Assembly: GCA_018660835.1 (NCBI GenBank)
Contig: JABJJN010000024.1
Location: 2,501 to 66,500, forward strand
DNA: 64,000 nucleotides
Direction: 5' to 3'
Source: Gemmatimonadota bacterium
Lineage (GTDB): Bacteria > Latescibacterota > UBA2968 > UBA8231
This document shows, piece by piece, positions 8,747 to 17,497 of this stretch. A program made the position numbers and the translations under genes. Below the pieces are notes generated by a model that was not told the origin of the DNA, did no database searches, and was given only the letters and a program-made list of their open reading frames with translations. Positions within the stretch are counted from its first letter, which is position 1. Each line of letters opens with the position of its first letter.

Positions 8747-8785
8747 GGGGGCGACGGATCTGCATCCGCCGCCCCCTTCTTATTT
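8747..8785. terminator. Bidirectional terminator between convergent genes
   Basis: A GC-rich stem (8747-8759 with 8764-8776, 12 pairs with one mismatch, tetraloop CTGC) is followed on the plus strand by TTCTTATTT and preceded by AAAA, which becomes UUUU on the minus strand. It can therefore end transcripts both from the surface protein gene (plus) and from the fabZ operon (minus, stop at 8843). Confidence 0.75.
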
Positions 8786-8842
8786 GTGTGTCTCCAATGA
8801 ATCGGTAGCTATCTGATCACGCCTTGGAGTCTCCTGTCTCTG

Positions 8843-9307
8843 CTAGCGTGCCACGGCCAAGATCTCAGCCTCAGCGGCGAGCTCGTCGCCGACGTAGGCT
8901 TTTGCGTCCATCTTGCAGGTTCCCGCCCGAGCTCGCAATACTGTCAATTCCAACCGCAGTTGATCACCTGGCACAACCTGTCGTCGGAAGCGCGCCTTAT
9001 CTATGCCGGCAAAGAAGGGAATCTGGCCCTCCTTGCCTTCCTGCAGCATCAACACGGCGCCTGTTTGAGCCAGGGCTTCGATGATGAGAACGCCGGGCAT
9101 GACAGGATACTCTGGAAAGTGACCTTGAAAGAAGGGCTCCGTATTGGTCACCGACTTTAGGCCAACTACGCGCTCGCCCGGAATCAACTCGACGATACGA
9201 TCCACCAGGAGCAGTGGGTAGCGATGCGGAATGATCTTCTTAATGGCAACGATATCCAAGCAGACATCATCACCATCATGCGTCTCCTCGGGGATGGTCT
9301 CGCTCAC
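8843..9307 (-). CDS. fabZ: 3-hydroxyacyl-[acyl-carrier-protein] dehydratase FabZ
   Basis: FabZ dehydrates (3R)-hydroxyacyl-ACP to trans-2-enoyl-ACP in fatty acid elongation in the cytoplasm. The 154-residue product has the hot-dog fold signature: [11 protein letters not shown], then [13 protein letters not shown] with the catalytic His, and E-A-L-A-Q-T with the catalytic Glu. The start is GTG at 9307, whose bases overlap the TGA of the upstream skp gene (GTGA), so translation is coupled. FabZ next to Skp and BamA echoes the classic bamA-skp-lpxD-fabZ-lpxA order of Gram-negatives, but lpxD and lpxA are missing here. It is the last gene of the operon, before the terminator at 8747. Confidence 0.96.
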   Translation of the reverse strand: MSETIPEETHDGDDVCLDIVAIKKIIPHRYPLLLVDRIVELIPGERVVGLKSVTNTEPFFQGHFPEYPVMPGVLIIEALAQTGAVLMLQEGKEGQIPFFAGIDKARFRRQVVPGDQLRLELTVLRARAGTCKMDAKAYVGDELAAEAEILAVAR

Positions 9308-9861
9308 TGCCCCGCCTCTTGTGCCTCACGAGCTTCTTCGAGCTTTTCCAGCAGACTCTCAGTGAGGTTGTAACGCTCAGGGTCGGCGTAGACAATGGCG
9401 CCATTGCTGGCAACGTCGAAGATGAAGTCGTAGCTCTCCGCTTCGGCAAGCTCCTCGAGCGCGGCATTCACCTTCTCAAAGATCGGTGAAGAGAGCTCGA
9501 TATTCTTGCGGATGAGTTCGCCATTGGGGCCCAATTTGTCCTGCGTAAATTCCTGCAGTTGTTGAACTGCCGCCTCGAACTCAACCTGCATCTGTGCCTT
9601 CTTTGCTTCGCTCAGAAGGAGTTCCTGCTTCTGAAAATCTTCCTGCAACTTGACTAACTTGCTCTGTCGATCAAGAGCTTCTTGCTCATATTGTTGCCGG
9701 AGTCGTTCGATTTCACGCTGAATCTGCTGAAACTCGGGCATTCGCTCACGCAGAATTTCCGAATCGATATAGCCAATCTTTACGTCCGCTTGGAGGGCAG
9801 CGGGCAGGAAGGCGCTGAGTGAGAGTGCCATAATGAGAGATGGAATACCGAGTCGCTTCAT
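9304..9861 (-). CDS. skp: Periplasmic chaperone, OmpH/Skp family
   Basis: The 185-residue protein has a signal peptide (MKRLGIPSL... cleaved near ALQA, residue 25), then the Skp start [10 protein letters not shown] and a long charged coiled-coil (about residues 45-110) rich in E, Q, K and R, followed by the C-terminal return strand ([17 protein letters not shown]). Skp trimers hold unfolded outer-membrane proteins in the periplasm and hand them to the BAM complex. The gene lies directly downstream of bamA and is coupled to fabZ by a 4-base GTGA overlap. Length and layout are normal for the family, although the C-terminal tail is somewhat longer and acidic. Confidence 0.92.
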   Translation of the reverse strand: MKRLGIPSLIMALSLSAFLPAALQADVKIGYIDSEILRERMPEFQQIQREIERLRQQYEQEALDRQSKLVKLQEDFQKQELLLSEAKKAQMQVEFEAAVQQLQEFTQDKLGPNGELIRKNIELSSPIFEKVNAALEELAEAESYDFIFDVASNGAIVYADPERYNLTESLLEKLEEAREAQEAGQ

Positions 9862-9929
9862 GAGATTTCTGGTCTACCGAAAAAGGTGATGGTGACTGTC
9901 GGCCCGCAGATGATCGACCTCTGTTTCGA

Positions 9930-12278
9930 TCAGAAGAATCGGGGGCCGAACTGAAAGTGGGTGGTGATGCCGGGTCTCTGTCCATCGACCTGTCGGCGAT
10001 CAAAACCGTAGGCGAAGTCGAAACCGATCATACCTAACATCGGTGTCAGGACACGGAAGCCGACACCGATGGATTTGCGCAGATCGGTGGGATCAAAATC
10101 TCCGACGCCGGCCCAGGCATTCCCGGCATCGAAAAACGCAAGACCGATCACCTGCCGCTCCGTGATGGGAAAACGGTACTCAAGATTGATCGTCATCATC
10201 GATCGACCACCGATATTGGTGCCGAATACGTCCTCAGTGAGATTACCGGTCGGAACACCGTTCGAGTCTGTTACTGCAGAGAAACGAGGGCCCAGAGAAG
10301 CATCCGGATATCCACGAACCTGACCATCCCACCAGTCAACTCCTCCTGGCGTGAACTTATCCCAGAATGAGATATTCTCATCGTCAAACTTCGAGAAGCC
10401 ATCGATGAGGGCGAATTTGGTCTCTAGAGCGAGGACAAATTTCCACCAGGAGGGGCGGTAATAATTCGCAACCACTTCGTGGCGATGAAAGTCCGTATCA
10501 CCCGCGATGAAGGATGATGCGAGCTCAGGCGAGTAGCTGAGGACGCTGCCGCTTGTTGGAAAGTCCGGCAGGTCCCGTGTGTCGCGTCGTGCAGTGAGCT
10601 CGAAGCTTGAGGTCGTGCGTGGTGAGAAGCTTGGATCGGTTTGGTCGTAACCCGAGGCAAAATCGGCATAGCGTTCGTCACGTAGCTCGTAACCGAGGGA
10701 GATGGTCGTGTAGGAGGGCTTCTTCAAGCGACGCCCAACACGAAGACTCACCGAGTTGCGTTTGAAGTCAAAGCTGTTCAGATACTGCTGGTTGAGCGTG
10801 TAGACACGGAAGGACAGGCTTGTCGGTGTGTCGAGCAGCCACGGCTCCGTGAAGCCAAAGAGGAACTGCTCCCTTCTGGTTCCAAATTCCCAGCTGAAAT
10901 CCAGATTTTGCCCGAGGCCACGGAAATTGGGAATCTGCAATCCCAGTTGCCCAACAAGCTTGTCTCGGTCTGAATAACCAGCACCCATTGAGGCTGCCCC
11001 AGTCCGTTGCTCTTCGACGACAAAGTTCAGGTCGATGAACTTTTCGTCGCCGAAGGGACTGGTCTGCTCGTTCACTTGCACATCCTTGAAGTAACCAAGC
11101 ATGAACAAGCGACGCTGAGATTCCTCTAGTTGGCTCTGCTTGAAAACATCACCAGGCATGAGCGCAATCTCACGCCGTAGCACCTTCTCGCGCGTTTTTA
11201 CATTCCCGGCGAAGTCAATGCGGCGGATTCGCCACGGCTCACCCTCAAAAATCTGGAAGGCGACGTCGATACTATCCCCATGGATGATTTCATGGGGAAT
11301 GATCTCCGTATCCAGGTAACCGCGCTCGTAGTAGGCTTGTTTTGCCAGATAAGCCAACTCCGGTGCAGAGTATTGGAACACCTCGCCGTGTCCGATCCCA
11401 AGAGCGGCTGCGAGTTGTACCTCATCAAACAGTTCATTGCCATCCCAGGTGAATTCGCCGACGAAGTATTGGTCGCCCTCGTCGACTTCGAGGTCGATGA
11501 ATAGTCGCTGCCGGGTGTCGTCGTAGTAGATGCTGTCGCGGACAATGGCCGCTTGCTGATAACCCAGAGAGCGGTAATAGGCAAGCATTCGCTGCTTGTC
11601 CTCAGCAAAAACGTCTGCCTTGAATTCTCCTCCGCGCCACCACCGCTTCGGTTTGGTCTCCATCTGCTTTTGCAGCTTGCCGGCGCTTACCTGCTCATTG
11701 CCGGTGATGGTGAGGGCGGCAATCTTTACCTTCTCGCCCTCGGTGATGTCATACTGCAGATACACTTCCCCTTCTGCCTCACCGTCGAAGAGGGTGCCTT
11801 CCACCAAGGCACTTAAGTAGCCTTTGTCCTCGTAGAGTTTGAGAATTCGCTGGCGCCCTCTGGCAACGTCCTTCGGCGCCACGACCTGACCGGCGATCAG
11901 GCCTACGGCCTCCTTCATTTCACGCTCTTTGATTTCCTTGTGGCCTTTGAAGCGCACACCCTTGAGCGTGGGATACTCCTTGACGACGATGATCAGTTTG
12001 AGACCGGACCCTGACTCAGTCTGCTCCGCCCACAACTGGATATCCTCGAAGACATTGAGGCCCTGGAGTGCACGCAGGGCCTCCTGAACATTTTCCTGAC
12101 TGAGTTCGATACCCGGCTCAACGCCGGCAGTTGTGCGGATGAGAGACTCTGCGACACGGCGCAGGTCACCCTGTATCTCGATTTCCTCCACGCGAGGTTG
12201 CGCCATGGCAACCGTGGAGCACAGGCTGACCAGGGATGCCACCAGTACGAGGCGGCGTGTCAGAGACTGGAGAAGCAT
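9930..12278 (-). CDS. bamA: Outer membrane protein assembly factor BamA
   Basis: This is the central pore of the BAM machinery, which inserts beta-barrel proteins into the outer membrane. The 782-residue product has a signal peptide (cleaved near V-A-M-A, residue 26), a run of POTRA domains to about residue 420 (for example ITGNEQVSAGKL, FAGNVKTREKVLRREIAL), and a 16-strand barrel ending in the aromatic terminus Q-F-G-P-R-F-F. The gene has AGGAGG 9 bp before its ATG. It lies upstream of skp and fabZ and downstream of clpC. The presence of BamA shows that the host has an outer membrane. Confidence 0.96.
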   Translation of the reverse strand: MLLQSLTRRLVLVASLVSLCSTVAMAQPRVEEIEIQGDLRRVAESLIRTTAGVEPGIELSQENVQEALRALQGLNVFEDIQLWAEQTESGSGLKLIIVVKEYPTLKGVRFKGHKEIKEREMKEAVGLIAGQVVAPKDVARGRQRILKLYEDKGYLSALVEGTLFDGEAEGEVYLQYDITEGEKVKIAALTITGNEQVSAGKLQKQMETKPKRWWRGGEFKADVFAEDKQRMLAYYRSLGYQQAAIVRDSIYYDDTRQRLFIDLEVDEGDQYFVGEFTWDGNELFDEVQLAAALGIGHGEVFQYSAPELAYLAKQAYYERGYLDTEIIPHEIIHGDSIDVAFQIFEGEPWRIRRIDFAGNVKTREKVLRREIALMPGDVFKQSQLEESQRRLFMLGYFKDVQVNEQTSPFGDEKFIDLNFVVEEQRTGAASMGAGYSDRDKLVGQLGLQIPNFRGLGQNLDFSWEFGTRREQFLFGFTEPWLLDTPTSLSFRVYTLNQQYLNSFDFKRNSVSLRVGRRLKKPSYTTISLGYELRDERYADFASGYDQTDPSFSPRTTSSFELTARRDTRDLPDFPTSGSVLSYSPELASSFIAGDTDFHRHEVVANYYRPSWWKFVLALETKFALIDGFSKFDDENISFWDKFTPGGVDWWDGQVRGYPDASLGPRFSAVTDSNGVPTGNLTEDVFGTNIGGRSMMTINLEYRFPITERQVIGLAFFDAGNAWAGVGDFDPTDLRKSIGVGFRVLTPMLGMIGFDFAYGFDRRQVDGQRPGITTHFQFGPRFF

Positions 12279-12370
12279 GGAAAGAGTCCTCCTAAGGGAC
12301 GTATCGTCGCGGCACCCCGGTCACATCGCCGGCGACGACGAATCACAAATTCGATGAATGTGTAAAACAT

Positions 12371-12426
12371 CCGAAAGCCGCCCCGACCCATGACACGTTG
12401 ATCGCGCAGGGACGGAGCGGCTTCGG
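12371..12426 (-). terminator. Long imperfect hairpin between clpC and bamA
   Basis: CCGAAGCCGCTCCG, read on the minus strand, pairs with CGGGGCGGCTTTCGG across a 27-nt loop (one bulge and one wobble pair), and TGTTTTAC follows. This fits a weak intrinsic terminator or attenuator after clpC, which ends at 12459. Confidence 0.45.
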
Positions 12427-12458
12427 AAAAGATAGTACTCCCTGAAGCAGCTGAAGTA

Positions 12459-14924
12459 TCAGCCAGCCGTTTCCGGCTTCTTCTCCTCTTCGAGATCAAC
12501 GCTGTCACGCTCTTCGTCGAAGACAAGTGCTTCACCCTTTTTGGTCACGCGAATGCGGCTGCCATCTGTAAAGTTGCCCTGCAAAATCTCTTCGGCCAGG
12601 GGATCCTCGAGAAGCTTCTGTACCGTGCGCTTGAGATATCTGGCGCCATAGGTCTGATCAAAGCCCTTTTCCGCAAGCATACTCTTTGCGCCCGGCGTGA
12701 TCCGCAGGGCAATATCGCGGTCAACAAGACGCTTCTTGAACTCGTCGAGGACGATCTCGATGATCTCAGTGATGTTCTCACGAGTCAGCGACTTAAAGAC
12801 GACCGTGTCATCGATCCGGTTGATAAACTCCGGATTGAAGGTCTTCTTCATCGCATCATTGATCTTGCCTTCTATCTGCGCCTGATAAGCATCTTCGTCC
12901 GAGTTTTGAAAACCAAGGACGCCGCCCGAACCCACCTCTCGTGATCCGACATTCGACGTCATGATAAGCACGGTGTTGCGGAAATCGACCTTTCGACCGG
13001 TGCTATCTGTCAATCGTCCTTCGTCGAGAATCTGCAGCAAAATGTTGAAGACATCCGGGTGTGCCTTTTCCATTTCGTCGAGAAGAATCACGGAATACGG
13101 ACGTCGCCGCACTCTTTCCGTCAGTTGGCCACCCTCGTCAAAACCGACGTATCCAGGAGGGGCACCGATCAATCTGGAAACGGCGAACTTCTCCATGTAT
13201 TCCGACATATCAACAGTGATAAGTGCTTCTTCATCACCGAAGAGGAATTCTGCGAGCTTTGCGGCTAGATACGTTTTGCCGACGCCTGTCGCGCCGAGGA
13301 AGAAGAATGAACCGATCGGCTGTTTTGGATCTTGCAGTCCGGCACGGCTACGGCGAATCGCCTTGGAGACCGTCTCTACCGCAACCTCTTGACCCACCAC
13401 GGCCCTGCGTAGTTCCCCTTCCATCGCCAGTAGTCGTTCGCCCTCGCTGGCTGCCAATCTCTGCATGGGCACGCCGGTCACAGACGAAATGACCTCGGCA
13501 ATGTCGTCTTCAGTTACTTCGACGACTTCTGAACGCACCTCCTCTTCCCAGGCACGCCGCTTCGCCTGCAGCGATTCCCGCAGGGTGTGGGCTTCATCCC
13601 GCAGAGAGGCTGCTTCTTCAAATTCCTGTTTCTCTGAGCACTCGAGCTTCTTGCGATCGATGTCCTGAATCTGCGACTCGAGCTCGCCGATTTCTTCGGG
13701 AGGACTCAAACGCGCCAGATGGACCCGCGAACCGGTCTCATCGATGATATCAATTGCTTTGTCTGGCAGATATCTCTCTGAGATGTAACGATCGGCCTGC
13801 TTCACGGCAAAAGAAATGACATCATCGGCGAAAGTCACGTGATGATGGGCCTCATAACTGCTGCGCAGTCCCTTGACGATTTCGATCGTGTCCTCGACGG
13901 AGGGCGGCTCGACCATAATCGACTGAAAGCGGCGCTCCAGAGCACCATCCTTCTCAATGTATTTTCGATACTCATCGATTGTGGTTGCACCGATACACTG
14001 CAGCTCGGCACGCGAAAGAGCCGGCTTGAACATGTTCGAGGCGTCAAGTGTTCCCTCGGCGCTTCCTGCACCAACAATTGTATGCAGCTCGTCAATGAAG
14101 ATGACGACATCCGAGTTCTGCTGAAGTTCGTTGAGGACAGCCTTGATTCGCTCCTCGAATTGGCCCCGATACTTGGTGCCTGCCACGACCCCGCCCATAT
14201 CAAGGGTGACGAGTCGCTTGTCGAGCAGAATCTGTGGCACACGCTTCTCAACGATACGCTGTGCAAGGCCTTCGACGATCGCTGTTTTGCCGACGCCGGG
14301 ATCACCGATGAGAATGGGGTTATTCTTCTTGCGACGAGAGAGAATCTGGGTGACACGCTCGATTTCCTTGCTGCGACCGATGACGGGGTCCAACTTGCCT
14401 TCGCGGGCCAGCTGGGTCATGTCGCGGCCAAAGTGATCGAGGAAAGGTGTCTTGCTCTTCTTCCCTTTCTCCTTCTGGCCCGTCGTCTTGCCCTCGAGGA
14501 CAGCAACGGTCTCTTCCATCGCCGTCTTGTAGTCAACGCCGAAAGCAGCCAAGATCTGGGCAGCGACGCCCTCTTTATCTTTTAGCAGGGCCAGAAGAAG
14601 GTGTTCGACGTCGACAAACTGCGTCTTCATCTCCTTCGCTTCGTTGGCAGCCACCTCGAGAATCTGCTTTGCCCGTGGTGTAAATGGCACCTCGCCGATC
14701 GTCATCGTGCCGCCAGAGGTGGCGACGTAGTCCTCGACGGACTGCTTTACGGTCTCGAGGTTGAGGCCGAGGTTGGTCAGGACCGTAACGGCCTTTCCCT
14801 TCCCCTCCTTTATGATGCCCAGCAAAAGATGCTCGGTGCCAATGTAATTGTGCCCGAGACGCGCGGACTCTTCACGCGCATACTGCATCACCCGCTTCAC
14901 ACCATCAGTGAACATGTTGTTCAT
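12459..14924 (-). CDS. clpC: ATP-dependent Clp protease ATP-binding subunit ClpC
   Basis: ClpC is a hexameric AAA+ unfoldase that feeds proteins to ClpP. The product (821 residues from the ATG at 14924) has a double Clp-N repeat (1-145), a first AAA module with [14 protein letters not shown] and [10 protein letters not shown], a UVR/M-domain coiled coil (about 415-460, [11 protein letters not shown]), a second AAA module with [11 protein letters not shown] and [13 protein letters not shown], and the C-terminal D2-small domain. The M-domain distinguishes ClpC from ClpA and ClpB. I prefer ATG 14924 over TTG 14930 because GGAG lies about 10 bp upstream of it and the N-terminus then matches the family. 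Its adaptor genes mcsB and mcsA are immediately upstream. No ctsR is present and clpP is not in the window. Confidence 0.96.
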   Translation of the reverse strand: MNNMFTDGVKRVMQYAREESARLGHNYIGTEHLLLGIIKEGKGKAVTVLTNLGLNLETVKQSVEDYVATSGGTMTIGEVPFTPRAKQILEVAANEAKEMKTQFVDVEHLLLALLKDKEGVAAQILAAFGVDYKTAMEETVAVLEGKTTGQKEKGKKSKTPFLDHFGRDMTQLAREGKLDPVIGRSKEIERVTQILSRRKKNNPILIGDPGVGKTAIVEGLAQRIVEKRVPQILLDKRLVTLDMGGVVAGTKYRGQFEERIKAVLNELQQNSDVVIFIDELHTIVGAGSAEGTLDASNMFKPALSRAELQCIGATTIDEYRKYIEKDGALERRFQSIMVEPPSVEDTIEIVKGLRSSYEAHHHVTFADDVISFAVKQADRYISERYLPDKAIDIIDETGSRVHLARLSPPEEIGELESQIQDIDRKKLECSEKQEFEEAASLRDEAHTLRESLQAKRRAWEEEVRSEVVEVTEDDIAEVISSVTGVPMQRLAASEGERLLAMEGELRRAVVGQEVAVETVSKAIRRSRAGLQDPKQPIGSFFFLGATGVGKTYLAAKLAEFLFGDEEALITVDMSEYMEKFAVSRLIGAPPGYVGFDEGGQLTERVRRRPYSVILLDEMEKAHPDVFNILLQILDEGRLTDSTGRKVDFRNTVLIMTSNVGSREVGSGGVLGFQNSDEDAYQAQIEGKINDAMKKTFNPEFINRIDDTVVFKSLTRENITEIIEIVLDEFKKRLVDRDIALRITPGAKSMLAEKGFDQTYGARYLKRTVQKLLEDPLAEEILQGNFTDGSRIRVTKKGEALVFDEERDSVDLEEEKKPETAG

Positions 14925-15047
14925 GGACAACCATCTCCGGAGTTGTCGAACGGCCGGTGGCCTGGTTCGAACGACGAATATCTGCTAGCAATGCGCCGAA
15001 CGTGATCGATTTTGGAAGGGCAGACGGCCGTTTGCGTCTGTTGAGTC

Positions 15048-15076
15048 AAGCTACTGACCGACTCAGTTAGTGTCAA
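15048..15076 (-). promoter_or_regulatory. clpC promoter with an inverted repeat in its spacer
   Basis: On the minus strand TTGACA (15076-15071) and TAGCTT (15053-15048) are 17 bp apart. Transcription would start near 15041, about 117 bp before clpC. The spacer holds an inverted repeat, ACTGA-CCGAC-TCAGT on the plus strand (15053-15067), that a repressor could use. It resembles neither the CtsR heptad repeat nor CIRCE. A CAGACG...CGTCTG hairpin lies just downstream in the leader. Confidence 0.5.
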
Positions 15077-15108
15077 GCCACTTACCGCCCTCGTGAATGT
15101 TACGTAAC

Positions 15109-16170
15109 TCATTGTCCGTCTGCTACTTCCGTCAGTTTTTGACGCACCAGTTGGGCTCGCCTCAGATCTCGCTCATCAGGGTCAAGAGCGCCGCCTGCTT
15201 CTGCCTGCATATGTGCTGGCTGTGTGGCAATCATCAAATGGTTGATGAAGACGGCCGGTACCTTCAGCAGGCCAATCGTCAGTCCAAGCCGAACTGCCGA
15301 CAGCAGGTTCATAAATTCTTGACTGGACAGCACTCGAGCATGGGACAGCAAACCATAGGCCCGCCAGACCTTGTCTTCGACCTGAGACCTAGCTTCTCGC
15401 AACAGGCTCTGTTGCGCATCCTTCTCGTATTCAACGAGCTGCGTCGTGATGCGCAAGAGTCCCTCGACGATTTTTTCTTCGGAAGAGCCAAGTGTTGCCT
15501 GGTTGGACACCTGGAAAAGGTTGCCGGACGCGTTGCTCCCTTCCCCATAAACCCCGCGAACCGTGAAGGACAGCTGATTCAGTCCTTGTAGGACGCGTTC
15601 CATATCCTCTGTCAGTACCAGGGCAGGTAAATGGACCAGAATCGAGGCGCGGAGACCAGTGCCTGTGTTGGTCGGGCAGGCCGTTAGAAAGCCCAGATCC
15701 TCATCATGGGCGCAGTCGATCGCGCCTGTGATTTCTTCGTCCAGTGCAGCGATCGCCGCCCAGGTCTGCTGTGCCTGTGTGCCAGGATAGATCGCCTGAA
15801 GGCGCAGGTGATCCTCCTCGTTGATCATAACACTCAGCGACTCATCCTGATTAAACAGGATGCCTCTTTCCCCTTTGTCATCTGCCAAGGAAGGACTGAT
15901 AAGATGGCGTTCCACCAGCACCCGCCGCTCATTCGCGTCAAGGGCATTCATGCTGAAATAGCTTGCCGTCGTCATCCGTCGACTGTCCTTTGCGGCGGCC
16001 AGGACCTCATCGATGACCTTCTGCTGATCGCTCTCAGTGATTCGCGGAGCAAAGGGGTGTTTGGCAAGATTTCGCGCCAGACGAGCTCGACAACTGATCA
16101 CAATTCCGTCGGCGTCGTCTTCACCACTCATCCAGCTTGGTGCTGTGCTCGTTAGGTCTTCGAGACTCAT
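15109..16170 (-). CDS. mcsB: Protein-arginine kinase McsB
   Basis: McsB phosphorylates arginine side chains on proteins, which marks them for ClpC-ClpP. The 353-residue product has the phosphagen-kinase catalytic fold: the start V-I-S-C-R-A-R-L-A-R-N (24-34), N-E-E-D-H-L-R-L (catalytic loop), T-A-C-P-T-N-T-G-T-G-L-R-A-S and R-G-V-Y-G-E-G-S. The C-terminal D-E-R-D-L-R-R-A carries the R-D-x-x-R-A pArg-binding allosteric motif of true McsB. The length is typical. It sits between mcsA (upstream, 18-bp gap) and clpC (downstream, 178-bp gap with its own promoter). This set is classic in Firmicutes and unusual next to outer-membrane genes. No arginine phosphatase of the YwlE type is in the window. 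Confidence 0.93.
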   Translation of the reverse strand: MSLEDLTSTAPSWMSGEDDADGIVISCRARLARNLAKHPFAPRITESDQQKVIDEVLAAAKDSRRMTTASYFSMNALDANERRVLVERHLISPSLADDKGERGILFNQDESLSVMINEEDHLRLQAIYPGTQAQQTWAAIAALDEEITGAIDCAHDEDLGFLTACPTNTGTGLRASILVHLPALVLTEDMERVLQGLNQLSFTVRGVYGEGSNASGNLFQVSNQATLGSSEEKIVEGLLRITTQLVEYEKDAQQSLLREARSQVEDKVWRAYGLLSHARVLSSQEFMNLLSAVRLGLTIGLLKVPAVFINHLMIATQPAHMQAEAGGALDPDERDLRRAQLVRQKLTEVADGQ

Positions 16171-16188
16171 AATGTATTCCCATGCCCT

Positions 16189-16734
16189 CTAGACATCTGA
16201 CGCCTCTTCCGGCTGCATACGGGCGATCTCATCACGCAGTTTCGCTGCTCGCTCATATTCCTCATCCTCCACAGCCTGGACAAGATCGGCCCTCAGCGTC
16301 TCAACAGCACTTACCTCCGTGTCCACCTCATCCTCGGTGGCAGTTGCTGCCTGTCCGGGGACACGACCCACGTGCTGATCTGCACCATGGATTCTCTTAA
16401 GTAGACGCTTCAGGGGTTTCGCAAAGGCCTTGTAGCAGGTCGAGCAGCCCAGTCGGCCAACCTTGCGAAATTCATCATACGTCATCCCACACTCGGGGCA
16501 GGCCGTTGCCTTTGCCTCGGATTTGGAGAGATGACCTACTACGACGTTGACCTTCTTCTTCTTCACTGGGGTTGGCTTTACAGCTGGCTCTGCCTTTTCG
16601 ACCTCGTCGGCGGCCTGCTGTTGGCTGATGGCCGCAGCGCAGGCGGGGCACAGATTGGACGTCTTCTTCTCATCACCTGCGACGGTTGTGAATTCGATCG
16701 TCGCCTCACGTTCCTTACAAGACTCACATTGCAT
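16189..16734 (-). CDS. mcsA: McsA-like zinc protein with UVR motif (McsB activator)
   Basis: McsA binds and activates McsB and modulates ClpC regulation. The 181-residue product from ATG 16734 has a first zinc site (C-E-S-C ... C-P-A-C, residues 3-33), a second (C-P-E-C-G-M-T-Y-D-E-F ... C-S-T-C), and a C-terminal UVR motif (E-E-Y-E-R-A-A-K-L-R-D-E-I). That is the standard McsA architecture. A longer frame reaching 16791 would overlap lolD and adds residues foreign to the family, so I use the internal ATG, which begins exactly at M-Q-C-E-S-C. The gene follows lolD by 19 bp and precedes mcsB by 18 bp, so all three are probably in one transcript. Confidence 0.9.
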   Translation of the reverse strand: MQCESCKEREATIEFTTVAGDEKKTSNLCPACAAAISQQQAADEVEKAEPAVKPTPVKKKKVNVVVGHLSKSEAKATACPECGMTYDEFRKVGRLGCSTCYKAFAKPLKRLLKRIHGADQHVGRVPGQAATATEDEVDTEVSAVETLRADLVQAVEDEEYERAAKLRDEIARMQPEEASDV

Positions 16735-16753
16735 GATCGCGTTTCTTTTTGAA

Positions 16754-17497
16754 TCAACCTGTCTGTTCTGTCTGAAAATCGGGTCCTGCATCGAACTGTA
16801 ATACGCCGGCGTCGATATGGCCGTGGCGATCCATACCCGACGCCAAGTCTCGATCGTGAGTCATCACGAGGAAACTCTGTTTCTCGATGGCGGCGAGTTG
16901 ATAGATGACACGATGGAGGCGTTCGCTGGTTTCAGGGTCCAGATTGCCGGAAGGTTCGTCTGCCAATACGACCTTCGGTCGCATCATCAGCGCTCTGGCC
17001 ACTGCCACTCGCTGACATTCGCCACCGCTTAGTTCTCCCGGTCGATGATGGATTCGCTCGCTCAAACCGACTTGTTCCAGCAACTGCTCGCCGCGCTCCT
17101 TCGCCTGCCCTGGTAACATCGAGGCGATCAGGCCGGGCATCTGGACATTCTCAAGTGCCGTGAACTCTGGCAGTAGATTGTGGTGCTGAAAGACGAAGCC
17201 AATGTGTTGATTGCGAAAGGCGGCCAATGATTCTTCGTCGAGGCGACCCACATCGACCCCATCGATGGTCAGGCTTCCAGCTGTCGCCTCGTCGAGGGTC
17301 CCGAGGATGTGCAGCAATGTGCTCTTGCCGACGCCCGAGGCGCCCGTGATCGCCACAGTTTCGCCTCTGCCGACACGCAGATCCACGCTGCGTAAGATTT
17401 CTAACTCTCGCGTTCCGGTCTTGAACGTCTTGCGAATGCCACTCGCAGCCAAAACCGCTCCATCATGTGCCTGCATAGATTTCGCTTTCCTATTCAC
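16754..17497 (-). CDS. lolD: Lipoprotein-releasing ABC transporter ATP-binding protein LolD
   Basis: This 247-residue ABC ATPase belongs to the MacB/LolD group. Walker A is G-A-S-G-V-G-K-S-T, the signature is L-S-G-G-E-C-Q-R-V-A-V-A-R-A-L, Walker B runs into A-D-E-P-S-G-N-L-D (the E-P-S/T-G-N-L-D form is typical of LolD/MacB), and the H-loop is V-M-T-H-D. LolD drives release of lipoproteins from the inner membrane to LolA. The start is GTG 17497, overlapping the TGA of the permease gene (GTGA). The permease upstream and the LolA gene at 22164 complete most of the pathway in this window. Confidence 0.9.
   Translation of the reverse strand: MNRKAKSMQAHDGAVLAASGIRKTFKTGTRELEILRSVDLRVGRGETVAITGASGVGKSTLLHILGTLDEATAGSLTIDGVDVGRLDEESLAAFRNQHIGFVFQHHNLLPEFTALENVQMPGLIASMLPGQAKERGEQLLEQVGLSERIHHRPGELSGGECQRVAVARALMMRPKVVLADEPSGNLDPETSERLHRVIYQLAAIEKQSFLVMTHDRDLASGMDRHGHIDAGVLQFDAGPDFQTEQTG

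Noticed and set aside
14945..14985. A GGTTCGAAC sequence resembling a tRNA T-loop
   Set aside because: No acceptor, D or anticodon arms can be folded around it, and the T-stem does not pair.
15041..15080. Possible CtsR operator at the clpC promoter
   Set aside because: Two GTCAAGC copies are present but not with the heptad spacing of CtsR (GGTCAAA-N3-GGTCAAA), and no ctsR gene is nearby.
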